Below, one piece after another: positions 53,635 to 63,198 of a stretch of DNA of 64,000 nucleotides. Under the pieces are notes generated by a model. That model did not search any database. It was not told the DNA's origin and saw only the letters and a list, made by a program, of their open reading frames with translations. The stretch comes from Aequorivita marisscotiae. GTDB lineage: Bacteria; Bacteroidota; Bacteroidia; Flavobacteriales; Flavobacteriaceae. The stretch's first letter is position 1; every line of letters starts with the position of its first letter. Made by a program: the position numbers and the translations under genes. The DNA is taken from assembly GCF_029814825.1 (NCBI RefSeq), contig NZ_CP122379.1:806001-870000 (forward strand), read 5' to 3'.

Positions 53635-54018
53635 CTATTTTTGCAAATTCTTAGCCTCTATGCTCAGTGTAGCGTGCGGCACAAGTTTTAAACGCTCCTT
53701 GTTTATTAATTTACCGGTTACGCGACAAACCCCGTAGGTTTTGTTTTCAATACGCACCAACGCGTTTTTAAGGTCACGGATAAACTTTTCTTGTCGAATG
53801 GCAAGTTGCGAATTTGCTTCTTTGCTCATTACCTCACTGCCTTCGTCAAAGGCTTTAAAGGTAGGCGAAGTATCGTCTGTACCGTTGTTACTGTCGTTTT
53901 TATATGAACTTTGGATTAACTCTAATTGTTCTGTTGCCTTTTTTATTTTATCGTTTAAAAGTACTCTAAATTCTTCCAGCTCGGCATCTGAATATCTGGT
54001 CTTTTCTGTTTCTGTCAT
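53635..54018 (-). CDS. TraR/DksA-family protein with reduced zinc finger
   Basis: The 127-residue protein has the DksA-like N-terminal coiled coil (YSDAELEEFRVLLNDKI, IRQEKFIRDLKNALVRIE) and the C-terminal block TYGVCRVTGKLINKERLKLVPHA, but only one cysteine (Cys98) of the classical four. Such shortened forms are usual in Bacteroidota. DksA binds RNA polymerase through its secondary channel and works with ppGpp. Its ATG overlaps the ileS stop by 4 bases, so it is translated with ileS. Confidence 0.9.
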   Translation of the reverse strand: MTETEKTRYSDAELEEFRVLLNDKIKKATEQLELIQSSYKNDSNNGTDDTSPTFKAFDEGSEVMSKEANSQLAIRQEKFIRDLKNALVRIENKTYGVCRVTGKLINKERLKLVPHATLSIEAKNLQK

Positions 54019-57000
54019 GATTCGTGTTTTTTAATGCTTATTTGCGTTTCAATATCGTCAAATGCAATTTCGGTTCCTTGTTCAATTTTTGGTTGAAATT
54101 GCAAAACCTCAGTTAATGTTTCTTCTTGTATATATTTTAGGTTTTGGTTTACCGCCACCTGTAATTCTTCGTTATTTTCAAGTGTTACCTCAATACGGTT
54201 TGTTACTTCAAAACCGCTGTCTTTTCGCAGGTTTTGTATTCTGTTTACAAGTTCGCGGGCAATCCCTTCATTTTTTAATTCTGGCGTTATAGTTACATCT
54301 AGTGCAACGGTAACTCCATTGGCATTTGCAACCAACCAGCCCTCAATATCCTGCGAACTAATTATTACATCTTCGAGTGCCAATTTAGTACTTTTTTCAT
54401 TAATAAAAACTGATATTTCACCGTCTTTCTCTAAAATAGCAATTTGTTGCTGATCAAAAGCCGAAATTGCTGCTGCCACGGCTTTCATCTCTTTTCCAAA
54501 TCGTGGGCCGAGGGCTTTAAAATCTGGTTTTATCTGCTTTACCAGCATTCCGGAACCTTCGTCTATCAGTTCTATTTCTTTTACATTTACTTCACTTTTT
54601 ATTAAATCTGAAACCGCTAATATTTCCTCCTTTTCGGTATCTTCCAAAACGGGAATCATTATTTTTTGAAGCGGTTGACGCACTTTTATTTTTTCTTTCT
54701 GTCGTAACGAAAGCACCAACGACGATATGGTTTGTGCTTTCTGCATTTTATGCTCCAATTTTTTGTCAATAAATGCGGCATTTACTTTTGGGAAATCGGT
54801 TAAATGTACCGACTTCACGCCTTCTTTTGATGTTCCGCCCGTTAAATCTTTATAAAGTCTATCCATAAAGAACGGTGCTACCGGAGCACCTAATTTAGCT
54901 ACGGTTTCCAAACACGTATATAACGTTTGGTAAGCCGAAATTTTATCTTCATTATTGGTACTTTTCCAGTATCTCCTTCTGCTTAAGCGCACGAACCAAT
55001 TACTTAAATTTTCCTGTACAAATTCTGAAATAGCACGCGAAGCTTTGGTAGGCTCATAATCTGCGTAATATTCGTCTACTTTTTGGATAAGGGAGTGTAA
55101 TTCTGAAAGTATCCAACGGTCAATTTCCGGTCGCTTTGCCAGCGGAAGATCGGGTTCAATATAGTTAAAATTATCGAGATTGGCATATAAACTAAAAAAA
55201 CTATAAGTATTGTATAGCGTTCCGAAAAACTTATTCCGAACTTCTGAAATTCCGTCTTGATCAAATTTTAAATTATCCCAAGGATTGGCGTTACTAATCA
55301 TATACCAGCGTGTAGCATCTGGGCCAAAAACATCTAAAGTTTCAAATGGATCTACAGCGTTGCCCAGGCGTTTACTCATCTTCTGACCGTTTTTGTCTAA
55401 AACAAGTCCGTTTGATACAACATTTTTATAAGCTACGTCGTCAAAAATCATGGTTGCAATGGCGTGCAGGGTATAGAACCAACCGCGTGTTTGGTCTACT
55501 CCTTCTGCAATAAAATCGGCCTTTCTCCAAGTATTTTCAACTTTCTCTTTGTTTTCGAACGGATAATGCCATTGTGCGTACGGCATACTGCCACTATCGA
55601 ACCACACGTCTATTAAATCGGCTTCGCGCTTCATTGGTTTTCCAGATGGCGAAACTAAGGTTATTCCATCTACGATATTTTTGTGAAGATCTACCTCTTT
55701 ATAGTTTTCGTCTGATAAATCGCCCGCTTTAAAGCCTTCAAAAATATCCTTCTCCATCAATCCAGCTTTAACAGCTTTATTCATTTCAATTTTCAATTCT
55801 TCTACCGAACCGATAATGATTTCTTCCTTTCCGTCCTCGGTTCTCCAAATTGGCAATGGAATTCCCCAATATCGCGAACGTGAAAGATTCCAGTCGTTGG
55901 CATTTGCAAGCCAGTTGCCGAAACGGCCTTCGCCAGTTGCTTTTGGTTTCCAGTTTATTTCCTTGTTTAATTCGAACATTCTATCGCGAAATTCGGTAAC
56001 CTTTATAAACCAGGAATCTAATGGATAATATAGAATTGGTTTATCGGTACGCCAGCAATTTGGATAGCTGTGAAGATATTTTTCAACTTTAAAAGCTTTG
56101 TTTTCAGTCTTCAATTTAATGGCTAGCTCAACATCTACAGATTTTTCGGGTATTTCGGAATCGTCGTAGTATTCGTTTTTTACGTACTTTCCGGCGAGCT
56201 CCTTCATTTCGGGACGGAACTTTCCTTGTAAATCTACAAGTGGCACTAAGTTACCGTTTTCGTCTTTAACGAGCATTGGCGGCACTTCGGGCGTTGCTTC
56301 CTTTGCCACTTTAGCATCGTCCGCTCCAAAGGTTGGTGCCGTGTGCACGATTCCGGTACCATCTTCTGTGGTAACAAAATCGCCTGCAATTATTCTAAAA
56401 GCATTTTCGGGATTGTTGTGCGGCTTGGCATAATCTAATAATTGCTCGTAGCGAATTCCCAGTAAATCTGTGCCTTTAAATTCCTTCGCAATAAAATACG
56501 GAATCATTTTATCGCCCTGTTTAAAAGCTTCGAGGGATTCTTCATTTGGCTTTTCTTCAAACTTATTTGCGAATTGGCTAGCAACTAAATTTTTAGCCAA
56601 CACAACATGTATTGGCTGAAAGGTGTATTGGTTGAACGTTTTTACCAATACATAATCTATTTTGGCGCCAACGGTAAGTGCTGTATTGCTCGGAAGCGTC
56701 CACGGTGTCGTGGTCCAAGCGAGGAACCAAATGTTGTTAGATTCTTCGGCCAAGAAATCTGGCAGTGTATTGGTTATTGCTTTAAATTGCGCAACAACAG
56801 TAGTATCGGTAATATCTTGATACGTTCCTGGCTGGTTAAGTTCGTGCGAACTTAAACCTGTTCCAGCTTTTGGCGAATAGGGCTGGATTGTATAGCCCTT
56901 ATAAATTAAGTTTTTATTGTAAATTTCTTTTAGTAACCACCAAACGGTTTCCATATATTTGGGTTGGTACGTTACGTACGGGTCTTCCATATCTACCCAA

Positions 57001-57425
57001 TACCCAGCGCGTTCTGTAAGATTGTTCCAAACATCGGTATAACGCATAACTGCTTTTTTGCATGCCGCGTTGTATTCTTCAACAGATATTTTTTTGCCAA
57101 TATCTTCCTTGGTAATACCGAGTTCTTTTTCTACGCCCAATTCTATTGGTAAGCCGTGGGTATCCCAGCCTGCCTTTCTATCTACTTTAAATCCCTTTTG
57201 GGTTTTATAGCGGCAAAAAATATCTTTAATAGCACGCGCCATAACGTGATGTATTCCCGGCAATCCATTGGCCGATGGCGGTCCTTCAAAAAACACAAAT
57301 GGTTCTGCCTCTTCACGAATGGAAATACTTTTCTCGAAAATATGTTCTTCTTTCCAGAAATCTAGTATTTCTTCCGCCAGTTTCGGGAGGTTTAGCCCTT
57401 TATACTCTTTAAACTTTGTACTCAT
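54015..57425 (-). CDS. ileS: Isoleucyl-tRNA synthetase, eukaryote-like (type 2)
   Basis: The 1136-residue enzyme charges tRNA-Ile. It is longer than the common bacterial form (about 930) and has the extended C-terminal region of type 2 enzymes. The class I signature is GPPSANGLPGIHH, so the usual HxGH is replaced by GIHH (residues 57-60). The second signature KMSKR is near residue 683. An editing domain with WTTTPWTLPSNTAL lies between. Type 2 enzymes are generally less sensitive to mupirocin. It is co-transcribed with the DksA-like gene. Confidence 0.96.
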   Translation of the reverse strand: MSTKFKEYKGLNLPKLAEEILDFWKEEHIFEKSISIREEAEPFVFFEGPPSANGLPGIHHVMARAIKDIFCRYKTQKGFKVDRKAGWDTHGLPIELGVEKELGITKEDIGKKISVEEYNAACKKAVMRYTDVWNNLTERAGYWVDMEDPYVTYQPKYMETVWWLLKEIYNKNLIYKGYTIQPYSPKAGTGLSSHELNQPGTYQDITDTTVVAQFKAITNTLPDFLAEESNNIWFLAWTTTPWTLPSNTALTVGAKIDYVLVKTFNQYTFQPIHVVLAKNLVASQFANKFEEKPNEESLEAFKQGDKMIPYFIAKEFKGTDLLGIRYEQLLDYAKPHNNPENAFRIIAGDFVTTEDGTGIVHTAPTFGADDAKVAKEATPEVPPMLVKDENGNLVPLVDLQGKFRPEMKELAGKYVKNEYYDDSEIPEKSVDVELAIKLKTENKAFKVEKYLHSYPNCWRTDKPILYYPLDSWFIKVTEFRDRMFELNKEINWKPKATGEGRFGNWLANANDWNLSRSRYWGIPLPIWRTEDGKEEIIIGSVEELKIEMNKAVKAGLMEKDIFEGFKAGDLSDENYKEVDLHKNIVDGITLVSPSGKPMKREADLIDVWFDSGSMPYAQWHYPFENKEKVENTWRKADFIAEGVDQTRGWFYTLHAIATMIFDDVAYKNVVSNGLVLDKNGQKMSKRLGNAVDPFETLDVFGPDATRWYMISNANPWDNLKFDQDGISEVRNKFFGTLYNTYSFFSLYANLDNFNYIEPDLPLAKRPEIDRWILSELHSLIQKVDEYYADYEPTKASRAISEFVQENLSNWFVRLSRRRYWKSTNNEDKISAYQTLYTCLETVAKLGAPVAPFFMDRLYKDLTGGTSKEGVKSVHLTDFPKVNAAFIDKKLEHKMQKAQTISSLVLSLRQKEKIKVRQPLQKIMIPVLEDTEKEEILAVSDLIKSEVNVKEIELIDEGSGMLVKQIKPDFKALGPRFGKEMKAVAAAISAFDQQQIAILEKDGEISVFINEKSTKLALEDVIISSQDIEGWLVANANGVTVALDVTITPELKNEGIARELVNRIQNLRKDSGFEVTNRIEVTLENNEELQVAVNQNLKYIQEETLTEVLQFQPKIEQGTEIAFDDIETQISIKKHES

Positions 57426-57450
57426 AGTATGGATATTGCAATAAAGTGTG

Positions 57451-57458
57451 CAAAAGTA
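57451..57458 (-). promoter_or_regulatory. Predicted -7 box for ileS
   Basis: The minus strand reads TACTTTTG (TAnnTTTG), 26 bases before the ileS ATG. No T-box-like leader is seen in the 93 bases upstream. Confidence 0.5.
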
Positions 57459-57518
57459 AGGTTTTTTAAAGAATTAATTGATTTCTCGAGTGGTAGTGAT
57501 TTTGGAAAATTAAATAAT

Positions 57519-57549
57519 AAAAAACGCCACTTAAAAAAGCGGCGTTTTC
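57519..57549 (-). terminator. Terminator after the lipoprotein gene at 57570
   Basis: On the minus strand AAAACGCCGCTT pairs with AAGTGGCGTTTT (one mismatch), followed by a T-rich tract. Confidence 0.8.
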
Positions 57550-57569
57550 TAGTGATTATAATGTAAGTT

Positions 57570-58106
57570 CTATCTAGAAAATCTGTATTCAACGGAAGTT
57601 ACAATAGTACTGTTGTTAGAAACTGTTGTTTCTTCTGCATAGAGTGTCATACTGGTTTCGGTATAGTCACTAATTTCTAATGCTGTTACTTCCCCATCAC
57701 TATCAGTCACAGTTAAGGTGCTATTGCCAACATTTAAAGTGTAGGTACCGGTTTCATCTAAGCTCACAATAACCGTATCGCCAACCGTTGTACTCCCGTC
57801 AGGATTAGTTACTGTGGTTACCGTATTAAACAACCCATTTGCGGTATAGGTGTTATTTGAGTTGAAAACAAAGTTTACATTTTGAAAAACACTGCCCACA
57901 GTTACCGCCGAAGATGTGGAAGTTGTTCCGTTGCTAAAAGTAATTGTTTCAACTTCTCTAATTTCCAAAAATTTTAATTTGTAGGTATCCACAAAATTTG
58001 TTGTGGAAAGCGTGTATGGAGGCGGATTATTGTCGTCATCACTACTACAGCTAATGGTTGCCACTGCTAAGATACAAAGGATAAATAATTTTGATATTTT
58101 CATCAT
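57570..58106 (-). CDS. Lipocalin-like lipoprotein of unknown function
   Basis: The start at 58106 (MMKISKLF) or 58103 is chosen because the upstream residues of the longer frame are basic and not part of a signal. The lipobox is TISC, followed by SSDDDNNPPP, the usual flavobacterial lipoprotein linker. The mature part is all beta: TLSTTNFVDTYKLKF, NVNFVFNSNNTYTANG, DETGTYTLNVGNSTLTV, a pattern seen in lipocalin-like DUF4923/DUF5004 proteins. No ligand or enzyme site can be named. It stands alone, with its own terminator. Confidence 0.7.
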   Translation of the reverse strand: MMKISKLFILCILAVATISCSSDDDNNPPPYTLSTTNFVDTYKLKFLEIREVETITFSNGTTSTSSAVTVGSVFQNVNFVFNSNNTYTANGLFNTVTTVTNPDGSTTVGDTVIVSLDETGTYTLNVGNSTLTVTDSDGEVTALEISDYTETSMTLYAEETTVSNNSTIVTSVEYRFSR

Positions 58107-58477
58107 TTCGATTTTTTTAATTTTTCGGCGAATATAACACCATTTTATCAACTAACGCCCTCTAATTGTAATTATTATGCCGAAGAATCCGTAAATCTTC
58201 CTAAAACTTTATTTCGATTTTTCAGTGTTTAATTTTTGATGATTTTAGAGTTTTTTGTTCTTTAGAGAGGTTTATGTGATAAATATTTCCAAATAAGGCA
58301 ATATTTATTTTCAAAAACCTTCTTTTCTAAATCAATTCACCTGCATAATCTAAAGGTATCTTTATATTTGTATTTATTTTTTTAAGGGTTTATCCTTAAA
58401 ATTGCATCATATTTTTGATTACTTCATTCTCATCTTCAATTATGAAATTCATTTTGCCATTACAAAACAGTTTACTA
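58107..58477. other. Intergenic region before dsbD with promoter and hairpin
   Basis: In this 371-base divergent gap, TATATTTG (58363-58370) matches the -7 consensus on the plus strand. Starting 10 bases later, TTTTAAGG and CCTTAAAA (58380-58401) form a perfect 8-base-arm hairpin around GTTTAT, which would lie at the 5' end of the dsbD transcript. The remaining 250 bases are AT-rich and I see no gene or RNA in them. Confidence 0.5.
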
Positions 58478-60538
58478 ATGAAAAAAATTTTCTTTTTACT
58501 GCTGCTTGTTTCGTTCGGTTCTGTACAATCGCAGATTCTAGATCCTGTATCTTGGACAACAAGCATCAAGAAAATATCAGAAACGGAATACGATTTAATT
58601 GCAAAAGCCACTATTGAAGACAATTGGCATTTATATTCGCAAGTAGTGCCCGAGGATGGCCCTTTGCCAACGGTTTTTACTTTTGAAGAAAATAATGCAT
58701 ACAAATCTGTAGGCGAAGTAAAGGAAGGAAAAGGCGTTACCGAACACGATCCGGTTTTTGATATGGTTATTACTTTCTTTTCGCACACGGCCACATTTAC
58801 CAAGCGAATAGCTCTAACCGGCAATGAAGGCACTACCATAAAAGGCGAAGTAGAGTTTATGGTATGTGACGATACGCGCTGTTTGCCACCAAACTATGTA
58901 GATTTAGTTTTTAAAATTCCCGCGCCAGCCAAAAATTCTGAAACGAACGTTGTTCCTGAATCAACAGATAATTCAGAACTTACCGATACTACCACTGAAA
59001 ATATTGAAGACACCTTAACTGCTCAAAATACAGAAGTGGTTAAAGATAGTGTTCAAACTACTTCCGAAACTTCGAAAGCAGCAATTAAGCAAACAAAAAA
59101 ACAGGAAAATAGAGGGCTGTGGACCATTTTTGTCGTGGCGTTTCTATTCGGGTTTACAGCATTGCTAACTCCCTGTGTTTTCCCGATGATACCTATGACT
59201 GTAAGCTTTTTCACAAAGCAAAGCAAGTCGCGAGCCGCGGGTATTAAAAATGCTATTATATACGGTATTGCAATAATTGTAATTTACGTATTTCTGGGTG
59301 CAATAGTAACTTGGTTTTTTGGTGCCGATGCGCTCAATGCGTTATCTACCAATGTTTGGTTTAACTTTTTCTTCTTTTTATTGCTTGTAATTTTTGCGCT
59401 TTCCTTTTTAGGAGCATTTGAAATAATGTTACCCAATTCGTGGGCGAATAAAGTAGATAAGCAAGCGGGACGTGGCGGAATGATTGGAATCTTTTTTATG
59501 GCCTTGGCATTGGCCATTGTTTCGTTTTCATGTACGGGACCTATTATAGGAACGCTTTTGGTTGAAGCGGCTTCAAAAGGAGGCATCGCACCATTTGTTG
59601 GAATGTTTGGATTCTCCCTGGCCTTGGCAATGCCTTTCGCGCTCTTCGCAGCCTTTCCGGGATGGATGAATTCGCTTCCAAAATCTGGTGGATGGCTTAA
59701 TACCGTAAAGGTATTCTTAGGATTTTTAGAACTTGCTTTGGCATTCAAATTTCTTTCCAATGCAGATTTAGTTCTTCAACTGCACTGGTTGGAAAGAGAA
59801 GTTTTCTTAGCCATTTGGATTGCAGTTTTTGGAGCTTTAACACTGTATTTATTCGGAAAATTCAAACTTCCGCACGATTCGCCTATAGATCATTTATCTG
59901 TGGGTAGATTGAGTTTAGGTTTGGTTGTAGCTGCGTTTACCATATATTTAATTCCAGGCTTGTGGGGAGCACCTTTAAAATTAATAAGCGGTTTCCCACC
60001 CCCGATGCAGTATAGCGAATCTCCTTATGGGGTTGGTTTTACTAAAATGAGTAGTGGTGGTAGTACTAGTACGGCTGAATTTCCGGAAGGTGCCCATCTT
60101 GGACCACATGATATTCTGGCATTCCACGATTACGAAACCGGTTTGGCCTATGCCAAAAAAGTAGGTAAACCAGTACTTGTAGATTTCACAGGTCATGCGT
60201 GTGTTAATTGTCGAAAAATGGAGGAACGCGTTTGGAGCGAACCAAAAATATTGAAATTGCTAAATCAGGATATCGTGCTAATTTCGCTCTATGTGGATGA
60301 TAAAAGACCCCTACCCGAAGACGAAGTTTTTGTTTCTGAAATATCTGGAAAGAAGTTAAAATATATAGGGCAAAAATGGAGCGAATTTCAAATTAAGCGA
60401 TACAAAGCAAATGCCCAACCGTTCTATGTTTTGATGGATCATAACGAAGAAAATTTAATAGATCCGGTAGGTTACACCCCCGATATTGACGAATATTACA
60501 GCTGGCTTCAAAAAGGTACCGCCGCCTTTCAAAATTAA
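58478..60538 (+). CDS. dsbD: DsbD-like thiol:disulfide interchange protein
   Basis: The ATG at 58478 gives a signal peptide (MKKIFFLLLLVSFGSVQSQ) and 686 residues; an ATG at 58442 is less likely. Domains in order are a periplasmic alpha domain with CDDTRCLPP, an acidic linker, a membrane core of about eight helices with the redox cysteines in LLTPCVFPMIP and VSFSCTGPII, and a C-terminal thioredoxin domain with CVNC (Cys575, Cys578). It passes electrons from cytoplasmic thioredoxin to envelope proteins, for disulfide reduction or cytochrome c maturation; the window has one di-heme c-type enzyme. Confidence 0.93.
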   Translation: MKKIFFLLLLVSFGSVQSQILDPVSWTTSIKKISETEYDLIAKATIEDNWHLYSQVVPEDGPLPTVFTFEENNAYKSVGEVKEGKGVTEHDPVFDMVITFFSHTATFTKRIALTGNEGTTIKGEVEFMVCDDTRCLPPNYVDLVFKIPAPAKNSETNVVPESTDNSELTDTTTENIEDTLTAQNTEVVKDSVQTTSETSKAAIKQTKKQENRGLWTIFVVAFLFGFTALLTPCVFPMIPMTVSFFTKQSKSRAAGIKNAIIYGIAIIVIYVFLGAIVTWFFGADALNALSTNVWFNFFFFLLLVIFALSFLGAFEIMLPNSWANKVDKQAGRGGMIGIFFMALALAIVSFSCTGPIIGTLLVEAASKGGIAPFVGMFGFSLALAMPFALFAAFPGWMNSLPKSGGWLNTVKVFLGFLELALAFKFLSNADLVLQLHWLEREVFLAIWIAVFGALTLYLFGKFKLPHDSPIDHLSVGRLSLGLVVAAFTIYLIPGLWGAPLKLISGFPPPMQYSESPYGVGFTKMSSGGSTSTAEFPEGAHLGPHDILAFHDYETGLAYAKKVGKPVLVDFTGHACVNCRKMEERVWSEPKILKLLNQDIVLISLYVDDKRPLPEDEVFVSEISGKKLKYIGQKWSEFQIKRYKANAQPFYVLMDHNEENLIDPVGYTPDIDEYYSWLQKGTAAFQN

Positions 60539-60647
60539 AAATAGCTAAACACCTCTATTTAAGCTATTTTCATTAATTTGTTATGGAATTTAAATAAAGT
60601 TAAAAACTAGATTTCAATTTATTAGGCAATTTTTTTAAATATTAATA

Positions 60648-62138
60648 ATGATTACTTCCGAAGAAAACATAAAAACATCGTCCCTTGAAAAGTATTTTGA
60701 GCCTTTTCGAAATAATATTGTGGGCATTAATCAAGAATTTGAATCTCCCTTTGGAAGAAAGAAAATTATTTACACAGATTGGACCGCAAGTGGCCGTTTA
60801 TACGGTCCAATTGAAGAGAAAATGCTCAAGGATTTTGGGCCCTTTGTAGCCAATACCCACACCGAAACTTCGGTAACGGGCACCGCAATGACAAAGGCCT
60901 ATCACGAAGCACGAAAAATCATTAAAAAGCATGTAAATGCCAACGATCAGGACGTGCTCATTACTTGCGATAGCGGAATGACAGGTGCTATAAATAAATT
61001 TCAAAGAATTTTAGGCCTCAAAATTCCCGAAAACATAAAGAAGTACACTAACATTCCGGATGAAATTAGACCCGTGGTTTTTGTAACGCATATGGAGCAT
61101 CACAGTAACCAAACCTCTTGGCTCGAAACCATTGCCGATGTTGTGGTAGTGCCGCCAAACGACAATGTATTGGTCTGTATGGAAGCTTTTGCCAGAACAG
61201 TTGAAAAATATAAGGAACGGCCCATAAAAATAGCTGCGGTAACAAGCTGCTCTAACGTTACGGGAATTCAAACACCCTATCACGAAATTGCAAAACTAAT
61301 GCATAAGAACGACGGTCTCTGTTTTGTAGATTTTGCTTGCTCGGCACCCTACGTTTCCATTAATATGCATCCCGAGGAGGAAGGAACGCATTTGGACGCA
61401 ATTTTCTTTTCGCCCCATAAATTTTTAGGTGGTCCAGGATCCAGCGGCGTGTTAATTTTTAATAATAATCTTTATAAAAACACCATTCCCGATAATCCGG
61501 GAGGAGGTACGGTTTCGTGGACCAATCCTTGGGGAAATCACAAATATATTGACGATATTGAAACCCGAGAAGACGGCGGTACACCTGGATTTCTTCAAAC
61601 TATTCGCACAGCTCTTTCTATTAAATTGAAAGACAAAATGGGGATTGAAAATATTTTAAAACGCGAACACGAACTTTTAGAAATTATCTTTGAAAAGCTA
61701 GAAAGTATTCCCAATCTAAAAATTCTGGCACCCCATACTCAAAACAGATTGGCGGTAATTAGTTTTTATATTGAAGATTTACATTTCAATTTAGGCGTAA
61801 AATTGCTCAACGACCGTTTTGGCATTCAGACCCGCGGGGGTTGCTCATGCGCCGGCACGTACGGTCATTACCTACTTCACGTAGATCAGGAAACTTCAAA
61901 TACAATTACTTGCGAGATAGATGGCGGCAATCTTACACATAAGCCGGGATGGATACGCATGTCTTTCAATCCTACGAGTACCAATGCCGAAGCCCATTTT
62001 GTTTGCGATGCCATTGCCCAATTGGCAGCCAATTTTTCAGATTGGAGCAAGGATTATAAATACAATGCCCAAAGCAATGAGTTTTTTCATAAGCAGGAAG
62101 TTCCCGATAATAAAATGGAGCATTGGTTTACGTTCTAG
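60648..62138 (+). CDS. PLP-dependent class V aminotransferase-fold enzyme (SufS-like)
   Basis: The 496-residue protein shares the fold of cysteine desulfurases: TDWTASGRLYGPIEEKML near the N-terminus, the PLP lysine Lys258 in FFSPHKFLGGPGSSG, and a C-terminal GIQTRGGCSCAGTYG. It is about 90 residues longer than SufS, and the cysteine there is in GGCSCAG rather than the SufS loop RTGHHC. It may be a desulfurase, selenocysteine lyase or another PLP enzyme. It is a single gene with no pathway neighbour. Confidence 0.88.
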   Translation: MITSEENIKTSSLEKYFEPFRNNIVGINQEFESPFGRKKIIYTDWTASGRLYGPIEEKMLKDFGPFVANTHTETSVTGTAMTKAYHEARKIIKKHVNANDQDVLITCDSGMTGAINKFQRILGLKIPENIKKYTNIPDEIRPVVFVTHMEHHSNQTSWLETIADVVVVPPNDNVLVCMEAFARTVEKYKERPIKIAAVTSCSNVTGIQTPYHEIAKLMHKNDGLCFVDFACSAPYVSINMHPEEEGTHLDAIFFSPHKFLGGPGSSGVLIFNNNLYKNTIPDNPGGGTVSWTNPWGNHKYIDDIETREDGGTPGFLQTIRTALSIKLKDKMGIENILKREHELLEIIFEKLESIPNLKILAPHTQNRLAVISFYIEDLHFNLGVKLLNDRFGIQTRGGCSCAGTYGHYLLHVDQETSNTITCEIDGGNLTHKPGWIRMSFNPTSTNAEAHFVCDAIAQLAANFSDWSKDYKYNAQSNEFFHKQEVPDNKMEHWFTF

Positions 62139-62200
62139 CGAATTTTTATTTTATCTTTAAAACGATAAATATATATTCGTAATTAGTTCAATTTACCAAT

Positions 62201-63124
62201 TTGAAAAAACTATTACTATTTACAATCCTTTTGCCATGCTTTGTTTCCGCACAGGAATATGTAGATATTTTCCGACTAGGGTACGGTCAAACATTCAATA
62301 ATAAGTTTGAAGATACGGGCAGCAGTACATATGTAAAATCTTTTGAAGTAGGCGTAACGCTACCCATCGTTCTTAATGAAAACCACGCATTGGTTACTGG
62401 TGCAGATTTCAGTCGAAATAATCTACAACTTTTTCCAGAAACTGAATTTACTAGTCTTTATAGTGCCAATTTAAAATTGGGACTGGCATCTACCTGGTCA
62501 GAAAAATGGAGTACTACCATTGTTTTGCTTCCCAAAATTGCCTCCGATTACAAAAACATTTCTGAAGCCGACTTCTATTTTGGTGGTTTTGCAGTATTGA
62601 AATTAAAGCGAAATGATAAGTTAAAATATCGTTTCGGTTTATATGCAACCCAGGAAGCGTTCGGGCTTTTCACCACCCCTATTTTTGGATGGTACTACCT
62701 AAGCGCAAATAAACGGTTTGAAATGGATATGAGCCTTCCCATTTCGGCAGATGTAAGTTACAAATTAGGAGCCACTACTATTGGAATGGATTACTTCGGA
62801 ATTGGGCGAAGCTATAATGTACATTATGAAAATGCACCCACCCTATACGCAGACCTCAGTTCTTTGGAATTTGCGAGTTATTTGCAATTCAATGTAATGG
62901 AAGAAAGTGTGCTATTGCGTGCAAAACTTGGCTATTCCAGTAATAATTACGAAATGTATGCCGAAGGCGAAAAGATGGATTTGGGCATTTCGGCCTTTAG
63001 TTTTGGCGACGATCGCACCCAGTTAAATCCTTCGCTTAGTGGCGGTGTTTTTTTGAAATTTGAAGCTATTTACAGGTTTCATATTAAAGGAAAAATTGAA
63101 GTTCAAGAGCAAAGTTTCGATTAA
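62201..63124 (+). CDS. DUF6268-like outer-membrane beta-barrel protein
   Basis: The frame starts at TTG 62201; an in-frame TAA at 62180 excludes an earlier start and no ATG is near. The 307-residue product has a signal peptide (LLPCFVSAQEYVDIF) and beta strands throughout (RLGYGQTFNNKF, EVGVTLPIVLNENHAL, SANLKLGLASTWSEKWS) ending with EAIYRFHIKGKIEV. This resembles DUF6268 outer-membrane proteins of Bacteroidota. Function unknown. Confidence 0.75.
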   Translation: MKKLLLFTILLPCFVSAQEYVDIFRLGYGQTFNNKFEDTGSSTYVKSFEVGVTLPIVLNENHALVTGADFSRNNLQLFPETEFTSLYSANLKLGLASTWSEKWSTTIVLLPKIASDYKNISEADFYFGGFAVLKLKRNDKLKYRFGLYATQEAFGLFTTPIFGWYYLSANKRFEMDMSLPISADVSYKLGATTIGMDYFGIGRSYNVHYENAPTLYADLSSLEFASYLQFNVMEESVLLRAKLGYSSNNYEMYAEGEKMDLGISAFSFGDDRTQLNPSLSGGVFLKFEAIYRFHIKGKIEVQEQSFD

Positions 63125-63198
63125 ATTCGAAGAAACCGTCCGCAAGATTTTAAATTGTGTGTTTTGATATTTGCCTCCAAAAACCCTATCTTTAAAAT

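Noticed and set aside
59284..59760. 158-codon open frame antisense to dsbD
   Set aside because: It mirrors the membrane core of DsbD; Lys/Pro/Ala-rich composition arises from reverse reading of the real codons.
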